A DNA stretch of 64,000 nt from an uncultured Gammaproteobacteria bacterium (GCA_905479985.1 CAJQOM010000005.1:54844-118843); one strand, 5' to 3'; shown: positions 33,671 through 44,339, numbered from the stretch's first letter. Program-made: numbers and translations. The notes: a model not told the origin generated them from the sequence alone.

Positions 33671-35590
33671 TTATTTTTTATCGTCGTTTTCGTTAACTTC
33701 TTCAAATTCCGCATCGACAACATCATCGGCATCGGCTTTTGGTGCATCTTGCTCTGCATCACCGGCTTCTGCATTTTCTGCATAAGCTTGTTCTGCTAGT
33801 TTTGATGACGCTTCTGTTAATACTGTTGTTTTCGCTTCAATCTCTGCTTTATCTTCGCCTTTTAACGCTTCTTTAAGATCGGCAACCGCAGCTTCAATTT
33901 TCACTTTTTCGTCAGCATCTAACTTATCGCCTAGCTCAGTAATTGATTTCTCAGTACTGTGGACTAAGCCGTCACCTAAGTTACGTGCGCCGACCAATTC
34001 TTGGAATAGACGATCTTCTTCAGCATGCGCTTCAGCATCTTGTACCATTTGTTCGACTTCTTCATCAGACAAACCACTTGATGCTTTGATGATGATAGAT
34101 TGTTCTTTGCCTGTCGCTTTATCTTTGGCAGACACGTTCAAAATACCGTTGGCATCAATATCGAATGTGACTTCGATTTGTGGCTGGCCACGTGGTGCTG
34201 CAGGAATATCTGATAAGTCAAAACGACCTAATGATTTATTCGCTGATGCGATTTCACGCTCACCCTGCATAACGTGAATTGTCACGGCAGGTTGATTGTC
34301 TTCTGCTGTTGAGAAAACTTGATTTGCTTTGGTTGGGATCGTGGTGTTTTTCTCGACCAATTTGGTCATCACGCCGCCCATGGTTTCGATACCCAAACTG
34401 AGTGGTGTCACGTCTAATAATAGAACGTCTTTGACATCACCGGCTAATACGGCTGCTTGAATTGCTGCACCGGCTGCGACTGCTTCATCAGGGTTAACGT
34501 CTCTACGAGGCTCTTTGCCAAATAAAGCTTCAACCGCTTCTTGTACTTTCGGCATTCTTGTTTGACCACCGACCAAAATCACATCATCAATTTCTGACAG
34601 TGATAAACCGGCATCTTTTAATGCGACTTTACATGGCTCTAAACTGCGTGTGATCAAGTCTTCAACCAATGACTCTAATTTGGCACGTGTTAAACGCACT
34701 TCCATATGTTTAGGACCAGACGCATCGGCTGTGACATACGGTAAGTTAATGTCTGTTTGTGAGCTTGAAGACAACTCGATTTTCGCTTTTTCAGCGGCAT
34801 CTTTAAGACGTTGTAATGCTAAAGGATCTTTTGATAAATCAATGCCTTGGTCTTTTTTGAATTCATCTACTAAAAACTCAATAATGCGTTGGTCAAAATC
34901 TTCACCACCGAGGAATGTATCACCATTGGTCGCTAGTACTTCAAACTGATGTTCACCGTCGATATCAGCAATTTCGATAACAGAGATATCAAAAGTACCA
35001 CCCCCTAGATCATAAACGACAACCGTTGAGTCACCGCGTTTTTTGTCCATTCCATAAGCCAATGCTGCTGCAGTCGGCTCATTGATAATACGTTTTACTT
35101 CTAGACCGGCAATTTTACCTGCATCTTTAGTTGCTTGGCGTTGTGAGTCATTAAAGTAAGCAGGTACTGTGACAACCGCTTCTGTGACTTCTTCACCTAG
35201 AAACTCTTCTGCTGTTTTTTTCATTTTCATCAAAACACGGGCAGAGATTTCAGGCGGCGCCATTTTCTTGTCATTGGCTTCAACCCATGCATCACCATTG
35301 TCTGCTTCAACAATTGTGTACGGCACCATGTCGATATCACGTTGAACAACATCGTCTTTAAATTTACGACCAATTAAACGTTTGATCGCAAATAATGTGT
35401 TTTTAGGATTAGTGACTGCTTGACGCTTTGCAGATTGACCGACTAAGACTTCATCATCTTTTGTGAATGCCACAATTGATGGCGTTGTGCGATCACCTTC
35501 GCTATTTTCAATAACGCGTGCTTTACCGTCTTCTAATACAGCGACACAGGAATTGGTTGTTCCTAAGTCAATACCAATAATTTTAGCCAT
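33671..35590 (-). CDS. dnaK: Chaperone DnaK (Hsp70)
   Basis: Hsp70 ATP-dependent chaperone. The 639-residue protein has [14 protein letters not shown] at the N-terminus, the [11 protein letters not shown] phosphate loop, the interdomain linker [13 protein letters not shown] and an acidic C-terminal tail ending in ENDDKK. All hallmarks are intact. Its own sigma-32 promoter precedes it, besides the one upstream of grpE. Confidence 0.98.
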   Translation of the reverse strand: MAKIIGIDLGTTNSCVAVLEDGKARVIENSEGDRTTPSIVAFTKDDEVLVGQSAKRQAVTNPKNTLFAIKRLIGRKFKDDVVQRDIDMVPYTIVEADNGDAWVEANDKKMAPPEISARVLMKMKKTAEEFLGEEVTEAVVTVPAYFNDSQRQATKDAGKIAGLEVKRIINEPTAAALAYGMDKKRGDSTVVVYDLGGGTFDISVIEIADIDGEHQFEVLATNGDTFLGGEDFDQRIIEFLVDEFKKDQGIDLSKDPLALQRLKDAAEKAKIELSSSSQTDINLPYVTADASGPKHMEVRLTRAKLESLVEDLITRSLEPCKVALKDAGLSLSEIDDVILVGGQTRMPKVQEAVEALFGKEPRRDVNPDEAVAAGAAIQAAVLAGDVKDVLLLDVTPLSLGIETMGGVMTKLVEKNTTIPTKANQVFSTAEDNQPAVTIHVMQGEREIASANKSLGRFDLSDIPAAPRGQPQIEVTFDIDANGILNVSAKDKATGKEQSIIIKASSGLSDEEVEQMVQDAEAHAEEDRLFQELVGARNLGDGLVHSTEKSITELGDKLDADEKVKIEAAVADLKEALKGEDKAEIEAKTTVLTEASSKLAEQAYAENAEAGDAEQDAPKADADDVVDAEFEEVNENDDKK

Positions 35591-35646
35591 TTGTTTTTTC
35601 TCCAGTATTCATAATTCTTGCTAGTGACACTAGCTGTTGAGTAGTT

Positions 35647-35674
35647 ATGTGGGGGATGAAAAAATTATTTCAAG
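35647..35674 (-). promoter_or_regulatory. Sigma-32 (heat shock) promoter of dnaK
   Basis: Minus strand: CTTGAAA, a 12-base spacer, then CCCCCACAT, a very close match to the RpoH consensus CTTGAAA-N11-16-CCCCATNT, about 57 bases upstream of the dnaK start. Confidence 0.85.
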
Positions 35675-35697
35675 CCCTTTACTACTAAACGGTGGGG

Positions 35698-36267
35698 TTA
35701 TTGTGAAACGAGGACCATTGCAGGGCGTAGTAAACGGCCATTGAATTGGAAGCCTTTTTGAGCCACGGTAACTACTTTATTGGCTTCAACGCCTTCAACG
35801 GGCTGCATTGCCATCGCTTGGTGACATTCAGGATCGAAATCATCACCGTGTTCAGGATCAACTTGCTCAAGACCAAACTTAGCAATCGATGACAAAAACA
35901 TTTTCATTGTCATATCTAAGCCGTCTCGAACGTTTTCTAATGAGGCTTCTTCGCCTGATGCTGCATTCGCACCTAGTGCCATGCTGTCATAAATAGGTAA
36001 CAATTCTGATACGAACTTATCTAATGCGTGTTTATGGGCATTTTCTAAATCGCGTGATTGACGACGACGTAGATTTTCCATATCGGCGCGTGCTCGCAAT
36101 AATTCATCCCAATTAGCATCGGCCTTTTGACGTGCTTGCTCTAATAAAACAGTCAGATCTTCGCCGGTCTCAATTGACTCGGCATCGGCAGATGCCTCTG
36201 CTTCTGTCTCGACATGCTCAGGCTCAAGATTGTCCGTTTCGTTATTGTCGATTTCTTCATTACTCAT
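35698..36267 (-). CDS. grpE: Nucleotide exchange factor GrpE
   Basis: GrpE releases ADP from DnaK. The 189-residue protein has an acidic, disordered N-terminus, a coiled-coil helix (about 50-100, RADMENLRRRQSRDLENAHKHALDKFVSELLP) and the compact beta domain with DPEHGDDFDPECHQAMAMQP and GFQFNGRLLRPAMV. It is the first gene of the grpE-dnaK-dnaJ group. Confidence 0.96.
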   Translation of the reverse strand: MSNEEIDNNETDNLEPEHVETEAEASADAESIETGEDLTVLLEQARQKADANWDELLRARADMENLRRRQSRDLENAHKHALDKFVSELLPIYDSMALGANAASGEEASLENVRDGLDMTMKMFLSSIAKFGLEQVDPEHGDDFDPECHQAMAMQPVEGVEANKVVTVAQKGFQFNGRLLRPAMVLVSQ

Positions 36268-36305
36268 AATGACGTGTTTCCAAATTACTTGATGACAAGT
36301 CAGCT

Positions 36306-36333
36306 ATTTGGGGTCAAAAAAGGTTATTTCAAG
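36306..36333 (-). promoter_or_regulatory. Sigma-32 (heat shock) promoter of grpE
   Basis: Minus strand: CTTGAAA, a 13-base spacer, then CCCCAAAT, close to the RpoH consensus and about 40 bases upstream of the grpE ATG. Confidence 0.87.
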
Positions 36334-36377
36334 CGTTTGGGTAACATTTTTTTGTGAAGTGTGGCCGTTTCTTGATT

Positions 36378-37115
36378 TTACTCTGACATTTTAAGCCACA
36401 GGCATTGGCCATCACTGGCTTTTTCAAGCCGTTGTAAATGTGTATCATGCTCAAGCATCTCGGCGTCATCGGCCTTAATCACTTTTAATGGTTTGCGTTT
36501 TTTTATCAGCGCTTTACCTGCTTTAGTCGCTTTTCCTTTATCTTTTCTCACTACTTCAGCCGCTAGCGAGAGGCTTGTCTGACCACCGGTCATCGCTAAA
36601 TAAACGTCGGCTAAAATTTCTGAATCAAGTAAAGCGCCATGCAATTCTCGGTTTGAATTATTCACATCGTAACGACGACATAAGGCATCGAGATTGTTTT
36701 TTTGGCCCGGATGTTTATCTCTTGCTAGCTTAAGTGTATCTAAAATGGTGCAAATGGCATTGATTGTCCGCTTTTCTGACCGGATCTTAGCCAGTTCGTG
36801 ATTGAGGAAGCCAACATCAAAAGCCGCATTGTGGATAATAAGTTCGGCGCCATCGATAAATTGCATGAAGTCATCGGCAATATCAGCAAACTTTGGCTTA
36901 TCGGCTAATGCTTCATTGGTGATGCCATGCACTTCCATCGCACCCGCATCGATGTCTCGTTGTGGATTGATATATTGGTGGAAGGTTTCGCCTGTTAATC
37001 GGCGGTTAACCAATTCGACACAGCCAATTTCGATAATACGGTGATCATCGGCGGTACTTAAACCCGTGGTTTCAGTATCCAGTACAACTTGTCGTTTGTT
37101 TTGCGTTTCTGCCAC
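36378..37115 (-). CDS. dnaQ: DNA polymerase III epsilon subunit
   Basis: The proofreading 3'-5' exonuclease of the replicative polymerase. The DEDDh motifs are present: LDTETTGL with Asp13 and Glu15, HNAAFDVGFLN, and HGALLDSEILADVYL. The C-terminal region (about 185-245) is the basic, proline-poor tail that binds the alpha subunit. The GTG start at 37115 has AAGGAC upstream at good spacing. rnhA precedes it on the same strand, an order widely conserved. Confidence 0.95.
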   Translation of the reverse strand: MAETQNKRQVVLDTETTGLSTADDHRIIEIGCVELVNRRLTGETFHQYINPQRDIDAGAMEVHGITNEALADKPKFADIADDFMQFIDGAELIIHNAAFDVGFLNHELAKIRSEKRTINAICTILDTLKLARDKHPGQKNNLDALCRRYDVNNSNRELHGALLDSEILADVYLAMTGGQTSLSLAAEVVRKDKGKATKAGKALIKKRKPLKVIKADDAEMLEHDTHLQRLEKASDGQCLWLKMSE

Positions 37116-37129
37116 GTGTTGTCCTTATT

Positions 37130-37165
37130 AATTAGCTTAATTGGCCTAATTGGCCTAATTGATTA
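37130..37165. repeat. Short tandem repeat between rnhA and dnaQ
   Basis: The unit TAATTGGCC/TAATTGATT repeats three to four times with small changes. It fits a slipped-strand tract and does not form a clear terminator. Confidence 0.4.
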
Positions 37166-37175
37166 AAGCTTCACC

Positions 37176-37613
37176 TTAATTAACTAAGGCTTCTCGGGCA
37201 GCCACGGCCAATTGGTCGGCGCGCTCATTTTCAACATGGCCTTGATGACCACGAACCCATTCCCATTCGACTTGGTGACCTTGTGCCGCTTTTTCCATTC
37301 TTTGCCATAGATCGACATTTTTAACCGGCTTTCTGCCTGCCGTCATCCAATTACGCTTTTTCCAACCGGGCAACCATTCCATCATCCCTTTCATCACATA
37401 TTGTGAGTCGGTGGTGATTTTCACGCTGCATTCACGTTGTAATGCTTCTAAGCCGGCAATCACTGCCATCATTTCCATTCGGTTATTAGTGGTGTCTTTT
37501 TCGCCGCCTGATAATTCTTTTTCTGTCCCTTTAGTGCGTAAAATCGCACCCCAACCGCCGGGGCCGGGATTACCACTGCAGGCACCATCGGTAAACATTT
37601 CAACTTGGTCCAT
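37176..37613 (-). CDS. rnhA: Ribonuclease HI
   Basis: RNase HI cleaves the RNA strand of RNA-DNA hybrids. The 145-residue sequence has the catalytic carboxylates in [14 protein letters not shown] (Asp8 or 9), NNRMEMMA (Glu) and [11 protein letters not shown] (Asp), and the final [12 protein letters not shown] (Asp). Its start overlaps the end of the methyltransferase gene by 14 bases; the genes are likely co-translated. Confidence 0.96.
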   Translation of the reverse strand: MDQVEMFTDGACSGNPGPGGWGAILRTKGTEKELSGGEKDTTNNRMEMMAVIAGLEALQRECSVKITTDSQYVMKGMMEWLPGWKKRNWMTAGRKPVKNVDLWQRMEKAAQGHQVEWEWVRGHQGHVENERADQLAVAAREALVN

Positions 37614-38343
37614 TTATTTTTTCTCGTGTCGCTGGTTTGGTCGCCAAACCTGTATTGGGGAAAATTTGTCCTGCCCGCCAGCGCTGTGTCACTGGGGTTA
37701 ATGGTACCGTTCTTTTGGTCGCAACCAATACTTTAACGCCGGAGAAAACAGGCCAAAAGCGCTGACCCTTAGTTTCTAGTTTTAGTGTTCTATTTAACCA
37801 TTTTTCTTTCTTCAATGGCGGTCTAAACATTAACTTTTCACAGGCTATTACATCAAAGTTTAATAATGATAACCAATCTTTTATTCTCGATTTACCAAAG
37901 AAGTGGCCATGCCATGGCGCACTCGTTTTACGGGAGAATAGCCGTCTCAGTCCCCATAAACTCCAAGGGTTGAAACAGCAGATAATCATTGTACCATCAC
38001 CCACCAAGACTCTTTCGGCCTCTCTTAGCACTTGATGTGGATCGGCTGAAAACTCAAGTACATGGCTAAGTAATATAATATCAAGACTCTTTGATTTGAA
38101 GGGTAATGATTCATTATCACCGTCGACATCCGCTGATTTTGCCATATGCCTTTTAAACTTAGGCATGGTCATATCAGGCAATAGACTCGTTTCGCAGCCT
38201 AATTGCAGCTGGTAATAACCATGGAAATGTTCCGGGGTGCTTTGAAACAGTTGTTGCTCTTGTTTTAAGACAGCTTGCCCCAACGGGCTATGCCACCAAC
38301 GTGTTAACGGGTCAATATCGTCATCAATGTCAGAATCCGCCAT
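37600..38343 (-). CDS. Class I SAM-dependent methyltransferase
   Basis: A soluble 247-residue protein of the methyltransferase-11 type. The order of motifs is slightly unusual: a SAM-binding region is weakly visible around residues 50-75, then [45 protein letters not shown] (motifs IV-VI) at about 88-140. Homologues between gloB and rnhA are common in gammaproteobacteria but the substrate is not known. It is divergent from gloB across 292 bases that contain no other gene. Confidence 0.88.
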   Translation of the reverse strand: MADSDIDDDIDPLTRWWHSPLGQAVLKQEQQLFQSTPEHFHGYYQLQLGCETSLLPDMTMPKFKRHMAKSADVDGDNESLPFKSKSLDIILLSHVLEFSADPHQVLREAERVLVGDGTMIICCFNPWSLWGLRRLFSRKTSAPWHGHFFGKSRIKDWLSLLNFDVIACEKLMFRPPLKKEKWLNRTLKLETKGQRFWPVFSGVKVLVATKRTVPLTPVTQRWRAGQIFPNTGLATKPATREKINGPS

Positions 38344-38635
38344 ACCTTTACCTTCATCGCTTTTTAGGTCGCGTTGATAAACCGAAAAGCGTTAAGATGC
38401 TTACTGCGGTTAATGTATTATTCTACTCTCAAGCGAGTGACTCGCAACCTATAAACCCGTGTTCTTTCAAATTACCTGTTTGTATCACAGCTACTCGCTT
38501 CATTATCTGCGTTATCATATCCAGCAATAGAACAACTATTACATGGATATGATGCCTTGCTAATGTAGCGATTAACAGCACCAAAAACACGCACTTTAAA
38601 AGAACACGCGTATATACTGAGATTATTTTTAAGCG

Positions 38636-39412
38636 ATGACATTGTTCACTGTTCATGCGGTTCCTGTCCTTGAAGACAATTATGTCTGGCTCTTGCAGGC
38701 CAATGGGTCTCAATCCGTTATCGTGATTGACCCTGGCGATGCAGAACCGGTCATTGCATTTATACGACAACAAAATCTAGTGCCCGTTGCAATACTCGTC
38801 ACCCACCATCATTATGATCATGTTGATGGTATTCAGCCTTTTTTAGCACAGTATCCCGTGCCCATTTTTGGCCCTGATGGCGAATCGATACCCGGGATGA
38901 CTCAGCCCTTGTCAGCCACCGATAACTTATCGATTCATGCCGATTTTCCAGACTGCCAAGTCATCGCAGTACCAGGCCATACTCACGGCCATATTGCTTA
39001 TAAAATCAATGATTGTTTATTTTGTGGCGACACCCTCTTTGCTGCAGGTTGTGGGCGCCTGCTTGGGGGGACGCATGCGCAACTTTTGGCCTCACTCAAA
39101 GACATCAGTACCTTGCCATTAGAGACTAAAATCTATTGCGCCCATGAATACACTGTCGCCAATTTGAAGTTTGCACGCACGGTTGAACCCAATAATATTG
39201 AGACACAGCAACGACTTCGACATGTCACACAATTACGAGCGCAAGGTCACATCACACTCCCTTCGACGCTCGCACTTGAACTCACTACCAACCCTTTTTT
39301 ACGCTGTCATGAGCCAGCTGTTATCAAAGCTGTCGAGCAGCATGTTTCACAACGCCTCAGTGATGAGTTAGCTGTATTTACAGCACTCCGACAATGGAAA
39401 GATAGCTTTTAG
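38636..39412 (+). CDS. gloB: Hydroxyacylglutathione hydrolase (glyoxalase II)
   Basis: GloB hydrolyses S-D-lactoylglutathione in methylglyoxal detoxification. The 258-residue metallo-beta-lactamase-fold protein has THHHYDHVDG at 56-65 (metal ligands His57, His59, Asp61, His62), GHTHGHIAY, the bridging Asp in CGDTLF and HEYTVANL near the C-terminus. It is convergent with the MscS gene, overlapping it by four bases. Confidence 0.95.
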   Translation: MTLFTVHAVPVLEDNYVWLLQANGSQSVIVIDPGDAEPVIAFIRQQNLVPVAILVTHHHYDHVDGIQPFLAQYPVPIFGPDGESIPGMTQPLSATDNLSIHADFPDCQVIAVPGHTHGHIAYKINDCLFCGDTLFAAGCGRLLGGTHAQLLASLKDISTLPLETKIYCAHEYTVANLKFARTVEPNNIETQQRLRHVTQLRAQGHITLPSTLALELTTNPFLRCHEPAVIKAVEQHVSQRLSDELAVFTALRQWKDSF

Positions 39413-40203
39413 CTCTCCGAGCCTTCTCGCACAATACTCAAATGTGGGTAAGGAATAGAAATGTTTTGTTCATCAAATGTCAATTTGATTTGCTCAATCA
39501 AATCTGACCGCACAGCCCAATAGTCTTCAGTTTTCACCCACGGCCTCACATTGAAATTGACACTGCTATCCGCTAATTCTGTCACGGCAACAACGGGGGC
39601 AGGCTCTGTTAATACCAAATCATGAGCCTCTAGAATTGATGCCATTACTTTTTTGGCCGCTAACATATCATCGTCATAACCAATACCGAACACCATATCG
39701 ATTCGCCTTGTTTCACGTGCCGAGTAATTCGTAATGGCATCTGAATATATCTGGCCATTGGGTACGATGATTTCACGGTTATCTCCGGTCTTAAGCACTG
39801 TGCTGAAAATACTGATTTGCTCTACTACGCCAACCACGCCACCCGCTTCGATGAAATCGCCAAGTTTAAAAGGTCGAAACACAATCATCATGACGCCCGC
39901 TGCAAAATTTTGTAGTGAATTTTGCAATGCCAAACCAACCGCTAAACCTGCGGCACCGATCAAGGCAATTAGCGAGGTGGTATCTACGCCCACTTGATTG
40001 AGTGCTGCGATAAAAACCAATAACAATAATATTGCTTTGGTAATCGAACTGACAAAATTGATGAGAATGTCATCGATGTCCGATCGCCTCATCATTTTTC
40101 CAAGTAACTGAATAACCCAGTTAATGACGATTCGTCCGATAAAAATAATGGCGATTGCAATCGCAATCTGCCATAAACCATTGATTATTGAGTTACTTTC
40201 CAT
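39409..40203 (-). CDS. Small-conductance mechanosensitive channel (MscS family)
   Basis: A 264-residue inner-membrane channel that releases solutes upon osmotic downshift. Three transmembrane helices are at about 8-28, 54-75 and 78-108; the pore helix is the Gly/Ala-rich GAAGLAVGLALQNSLQNFAAGVMM, followed by the beta domain (VFRPFKLGDFIEAGG...VPNGQIYSDAITNYS). The size equals E. coli MscS (286) minus a short part, so no extra domains. pyrD lies just upstream on the same strand. Confidence 0.92.
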   Translation of the reverse strand: MESNSIINGLWQIAIAIAIIFIGRIVINWVIQLLGKMMRRSDIDDILINFVSSITKAILLLLVFIAALNQVGVDTTSLIALIGAAGLAVGLALQNSLQNFAAGVMMIVFRPFKLGDFIEAGGVVGVVEQISIFSTVLKTGDNREIIVPNGQIYSDAITNYSARETRRIDMVFGIGYDDDMLAAKKVMASILEAHDLVLTEPAPVVAVTELADSSVNFNVRPWVKTEDYWAVRSDLIEQIKLTFDEQNISIPYPHLSIVREGSES

Positions 40204-40209
40204 TGTTAT

Positions 40210-41232
40210 TTAACTTTCTCGCTCGGTTGAATTAATAATATCTGCTATTAGCTCTGGTCCTTGGTAAATAAAACCACTGTAGATTTGAACTAAGCTCGCA
40301 CCTGCTGCTATTTTTTGCACCGCATCTTGACCAGACATAATGCCGCCAGCTGCAATAATGGGGATCGACTCAGGCAATGCCTGCTTGAACTGACGTACGA
40401 TTTCGGTCGACTGTTCGAAAACAGGCTGGCCACTTAAACCGCCTGCTTCCTCTGCCTGTTTCAGGCCTGTCACTTTATCTCTGGCCATGGTCGTATTGGT
40501 AGCGATAACGCCATCTATTTCGAATTCAATAAAAGTATCAGCCAGTTCTTGTACTTCTTCAATCGTTAAATCAGGCGCGACCTTCACTGCCATTGGCACG
40601 TAGCGGTTGGTTTGTTGGTGTAGTTCTGTTTGCTTGGCTTTTAAACCACCCAGCAGCGCTTTTAATGATTCACCAAATTGCAATTTTCTTAAGCCGGGTG
40701 TGTTCGGCGATGAGATATTGATCGCGACATAATCCGCATGTTGATAGACCTTTTCAAGGCAAATCAAATAGTCTGACAAGGCATTTTCAACGGCAGTATC
40801 AATGTTCTTACCAATATTAATACCGACTAAAGCGTCAACTTGTGCCGCTTTAACTTGCTCGATCAAATGATCGACGCCTAAGTTATTGAAGCCCATTCGG
40901 TTAATAATGGCATTGGCTTCTTGTAAACGAAAAAGCCGTGGTTTTGGGTTTCCTGCTTGCGGCCGTGGTGTGACAGTCCCTATTTCAACAAAACCAAACC
41001 CTAATGCTGATAGTGCAGGCAGGTAATCGCCATTTTTATCTAAGCCTGCCGCCATGCCGACGCGATTGGGGAAAGTCAGCCCCATCACTTCAACGGGTGT
41101 CGCTGGCGTGGGTGGATAAATCAATGATGACAGTTTTAGCTTGTGTGCCCATTTAATGCCCGACATACCAAGATGATGGGACGTTTCGGCATCTAGCTTA
41201 AATAAAAGTGAGCGTAATAATTGATATAACAT
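40210..41232 (-). CDS. pyrD: Dihydroorotate dehydrogenase (quinone), class 2
   Basis: PyrD oxidises dihydroorotate to orotate with quinone as acceptor in pyrimidine synthesis; class 2 enzymes are membrane associated. The 340-residue protein has the N-terminal amphipathic membrane-binding helix region (LYQLLRSLLFKLDAETSHHLG), the FMN site (TVTPRPQAGNPKPRLFR), catalytic Ser in NISSPNTPGLR and TNTT. The ATG overlaps the stop of the DUF2797 gene (TAATG), so the two are co-translated. Confidence 0.95.
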   Translation of the reverse strand: MLYQLLRSLLFKLDAETSHHLGMSGIKWAHKLKLSSLIYPPTPATPVEVMGLTFPNRVGMAAGLDKNGDYLPALSALGFGFVEIGTVTPRPQAGNPKPRLFRLQEANAIINRMGFNNLGVDHLIEQVKAAQVDALVGINIGKNIDTAVENALSDYLICLEKVYQHADYVAINISSPNTPGLRKLQFGESLKALLGGLKAKQTELHQQTNRYVPMAVKVAPDLTIEEVQELADTFIEFEIDGVIATNTTMARDKVTGLKQAEEAGGLSGQPVFEQSTEIVRQFKQALPESIPIIAAGGIMSGQDAVQKIAAGASLVQIYSGFIYQGPELIADIINSTERES

Positions 41233-42068
41233 TACGCCGTTGCCAAACTGAGTTGATAACCTGTGAATTTTCGAATGTTGAGTACACCGGTATCTAAAAT
41301 AAGGTACTGGCCTTTAATACCTTGTAAGACGCCGCTAATTTCTGGTGTTTTATCAAAATTAAGTGATTTTACTTTTTCTGGATACTGTTCAACCGGGTAA
41401 CGAATTTCTAAACCTGTTTCATTGTCTAGCGGCGTAATCGCATCATCCCCAAAGCGTTGCTGTAGCTCGGCTATTTCTTCAGCACATTCAGCCATTAATG
41501 TTTGTCGAATTTGTTCTAAATCTAATGGCTCAGCCTCTCCTTTCAACATTTTTCGCCAATCCGTACGATCAGAGACATGGTTTTTGAAGATAACCTCAAC
41601 TAAACCCGATTGAAGACGGGTTTTAACCCTGAAAATAGGCAAGGCTTGTGTCGCACCTTGATCAATCCACCGGATCGGGACTTGGTTGATGCGTGTAATA
41701 CCGACTTTTATGCCTGAGCTATTGGCTAAATAGACGATATGATCTTGCATACAAAACTGTTCACCCCACTCAGGCTCACGGCATGTACCGGCTGCGTAGT
41801 GGCAAGTTTCTGGCCGCATAATGCATAAATCGCATTGGGCTAAATTTTGTGAACAAGGAAAGCAATAGCCACCACTGTAACTTTTTTTAGTGAGCCTATC
41901 ACATGCGTGGCAATGGATTTCGCCTTGAAAGGTTAAGGTAATGGCTTGGCCGACGAGACTGTTCATTAGCTGGCGCTCTTCACCTAGCACCATTTCATAG
42001 TTTGCCAAGCCAGACGCTTCAGCCAGCGACACTGACATTTTCGACACCTTTCCTGCTATTTCACTCAC
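41232..42068 (-). CDS. DUF2797 protein with zinc-binding Cys clusters
   Basis: A 278-residue protein of the DUF2797 family. The N-terminal half has Cys pairs CHACDRLTKKS, YCFPC, CDLC and further Cys, consistent with one or two zinc sites, and a GIKVGITRINQVPIRWIDQG block typical of the family. Its function is unknown. An ATG at 42101 is in frame, but the GTG at 42068 has AGAGGTG upstream at ideal distance and matches the start of Pseudomonas homologues (MTELA), so it is preferred. It forms a two-gene unit with pyrD. Confidence 0.85.
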   Translation of the reverse strand: MSEIAGKVSKMSVSLAEASGLANYEMVLGEERQLMNSLVGQAITLTFQGEIHCHACDRLTKKSYSGGYCFPCSQNLAQCDLCIMRPETCHYAAGTCREPEWGEQFCMQDHIVYLANSSGIKVGITRINQVPIRWIDQGATQALPIFRVKTRLQSGLVEVIFKNHVSDRTDWRKMLKGEAEPLDLEQIRQTLMAECAEEIAELQQRFGDDAITPLDNETGLEIRYPVEQYPEKVKSLNFDKTPEISGVLQGIKGQYLILDTGVLNIRKFTGYQLSLATA

Positions 42069-42159
42069 GCTGACACCTCTCTGGACTTGATAACGTATCA
42101 TTTTAACGTAAACAGACTCAGGTCACGAGGATCAGCTTGTTATAAGGGGTTTAAAATAA

Positions 42160-42191
42160 AAAAAGGGCAGCCTGAACGGGGCTGCCCTTAG
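42160..42191 (-). terminator. Minus-strand terminator downstream of the pseudogene
   Basis: AGGGCAGCC pairs with GGGGCTGCCCT around a short loop and a run of seven T follows on the minus strand. No intact minus-strand gene lies just upstream of it, so it probably belonged to the decayed gene at 42572-42779. Confidence 0.7.
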
Positions 42192-42571
42192 ACACTGCTT
42201 ACGAGACATTTCAATTAATCTTGGATGATAATAGAGGCAAGATTTAATCAATGTTATGTCAGTTATATCTCGTGTCAAACCAACAACGTTCTAATGCAAT
42301 GACTTAATTGGAGGCGCCATTTCATCTCTATTGTTGTGCGTACACTTGTTAGTACACGGCTGATGCTGTTTGGTTCATTTTGATCTTTATTTTTTTATTT
42401 TTGCGTGATGCACGTCACAATTTTGATCTGGCTACAAAGCGAGCTAACGGGAAGAAGCCTGGCGTAACAGACCTTAACGAACACAAGCGCCGTTATCGGT
42501 ATCAACTGTTATGTCGACCAAATGGCCCCATTCATAGCAAAAACATCACTGATTTTTAAACCATCAGGAAA

Positions 42572-42779
42572 TCACGCCGCTAAAGCACTATTGAATTGAA
42601 CACTGCTAACGTTTGAAGCTTCATTGTTATTGCCTAGCGTAATTTCTATCCGTGTTGTTACCCCGGGAAAGATATTGGTCTTATCTCCACTGACAACCGA
42701 CACCGAGGTCGCTAACCCCGCCCAGACTTGAATCTGGTAGCAATAATATAAGTAAAGCGAGATAGCACTGTTTTTTCAT
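42572..42779 (-). pseudogene. Frameshifted remnant of a secreted surface protein
   Basis: Hand translation gives an ATG at 42779 with MKKQCYLALLILLLPDS, a good signal peptide, but the frame then closes at a TAA. Moving one frame gives QVWAGLATSVSVVSGDKTN followed by a conserved-looking stretch up to a TGA at 42572 (GVTTRIEITLGNNNEASNVS). This second part resembles the ALTGVSF-type repeat of IPTL-CTERM or DUF11-like surface proteins. Beyond the TGA short matching pieces (FPDGLKIS, then TDTDNGAC in other frames) suggest that the gene extended further left. The rest of 42102-43139 holds no intact gene. Confidence 0.6.
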
Positions 42780-43139
42780 TGGTGTGTTCCTAAACATTGT
42801 TATTTTTATTTTCTTGTCAGCTAATTGCTAACTAGGTTTAGTTTTTTGAACAACAACCCCTTGCTTGACTGCTATTTTGTGACTCTCATCACTACAGTTT
42901 CATGGATGATGGTCGATAATTAATCTTAATACAACAAAACGGGCTATGGCTTTTTATCAGTCACCATGCGTCAAAGCTTAAAAATTAATTATTATTTTAA
43001 CTAATACTCACAACCTATTCTTTATATTGATGTTCGTTAAGTAGGTTAGAGCAGGCATATTTAACAGTGCAACAATGACGTTTCACTGGCAGTATCGAAG
43101 GAATTGAAGGAATTTGCATTTTTTTAGGATTTTAGAATA

Positions 43140-44339
43140 ATGAAAAAACAACTCGCACGTATTTTTTTAATGTTTGGCCTTATCCCTGCCATACTCCTAG
43201 CTGGATTTGTTGCCTGGTTTTCCAGTCAGCAAAATGGAGAACCTAGTGGAAGTATATTATTTTGGCTCTTAGGCGCTCTAACCGTGCTTGGACTACTCAC
43301 TGCCTATGTTGCATCTAAATATGCAGCTCGTTATGTCGCACCTTTACATTACGTAACCGGCTCATTAAAGTTTATTGCCAAAGATATTGAGGCTCATAAT
43401 GTCGATTTAACCCAGCTACTGGACCCACCAAGAAATAGTCAATTAGCCAATGAAATGGCCTCTGGCATCAATACTATGTTAGAAAAATTCGCTGCAGTGC
43501 TTAAAACATTTACGACAGTGACCGATAGTATTTCTGTCTCAACAGAGCAAGTCAAAGCGCTATCTCATGATTCAAACACCAATATGTTGACGCAAAGCGC
43601 TGAAACAGGACAAGTCGCAACGGCCATTACTGAACTTGCTGCCTCTTCCGGTGAAGTGGCGAATACCGCCAAGCAAGGTGCTGAGGCAACGAGGGTTGCC
43701 GATGAAGACACCAAAGCGGGTACAAGAATAGTCAATGAGACCGTCTCAACTATGACAGAATTAGCTGACAACTTAACTGCCGCTTCTAGTGTCATCAACC
43801 ATCTAGATCAAGACAGTGAAAGTATTGGATCGGTCTTGGCTGTTATTACGAGTATTGCTGAACAAACAAACTTGTTGGCACTGAATGCCGCCATTGAAGC
43901 TGCCCGTGCCGGTGAGCAAGGCCGCGGCTTTGCCGTCGTCGCAGATGAAGTCCGTACCTTGGCCGCCAGAACACAGGATGCCACACAAGAAATCAAGGAT
44001 ATTACTGACCAATTACAAAGCCGCTCCAAAGAAGCCGTTAAGGTGATGGATGAGGGTTGTAATATGGCTAACTTAGGCCTTGAGAAAGCGGTTTCTGCTG
44101 GTGAAGCATTAGCGAATATTGAATCGAAAGTGGCTGATATCGATAATATGAATACCATGATTGCTGCTGCTTCCCAAGAACAATGTTCTGTTGCCGAAGA
44201 GGTCAATCAGAATGTCGTCCGCATTAGCTCGTTAACGGATAAAACGCAGGATGGCACAAGACAAACTTCTGAAGCCAGTGAGCATTTGTTGTCACTCTCT
44301 AAAGAACTACAAACGTTAGCGTCTCAATTTAAAACTTAA
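43140..44339 (+). CDS. Methyl-accepting chemotaxis protein with minimal input region
   Basis: A 399-residue chemoreceptor. Two transmembrane helices (about 8-27 and 39-58) are separated by only some 12 residues, so there is no periplasmic ligand domain. A HAMP-like linker (about 60-120) follows, then the signalling domain with the conserved hairpin tip [40 protein letters not shown] (about 239-278). It could sense membrane state, energy or cytoplasmic partners. It stands alone and ends in an intrinsic terminator; no che genes are near. Confidence 0.93.
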   Translation: MKKQLARIFLMFGLIPAILLAGFVAWFSSQQNGEPSGSILFWLLGALTVLGLLTAYVASKYAARYVAPLHYVTGSLKFIAKDIEAHNVDLTQLLDPPRNSQLANEMASGINTMLEKFAAVLKTFTTVTDSISVSTEQVKALSHDSNTNMLTQSAETGQVATAITELAASSGEVANTAKQGAEATRVADEDTKAGTRIVNETVSTMTELADNLTAASSVINHLDQDSESIGSVLAVITSIAEQTNLLALNAAIEAARAGEQGRGFAVVADEVRTLAARTQDATQEIKDITDQLQSRSKEAVKVMDEGCNMANLGLEKAVSAGEALANIESKVADIDNMNTMIAAASQEQCSVAEEVNQNVVRISSLTDKTQDGTRQTSEASEHLLSLSKELQTLASQFKT

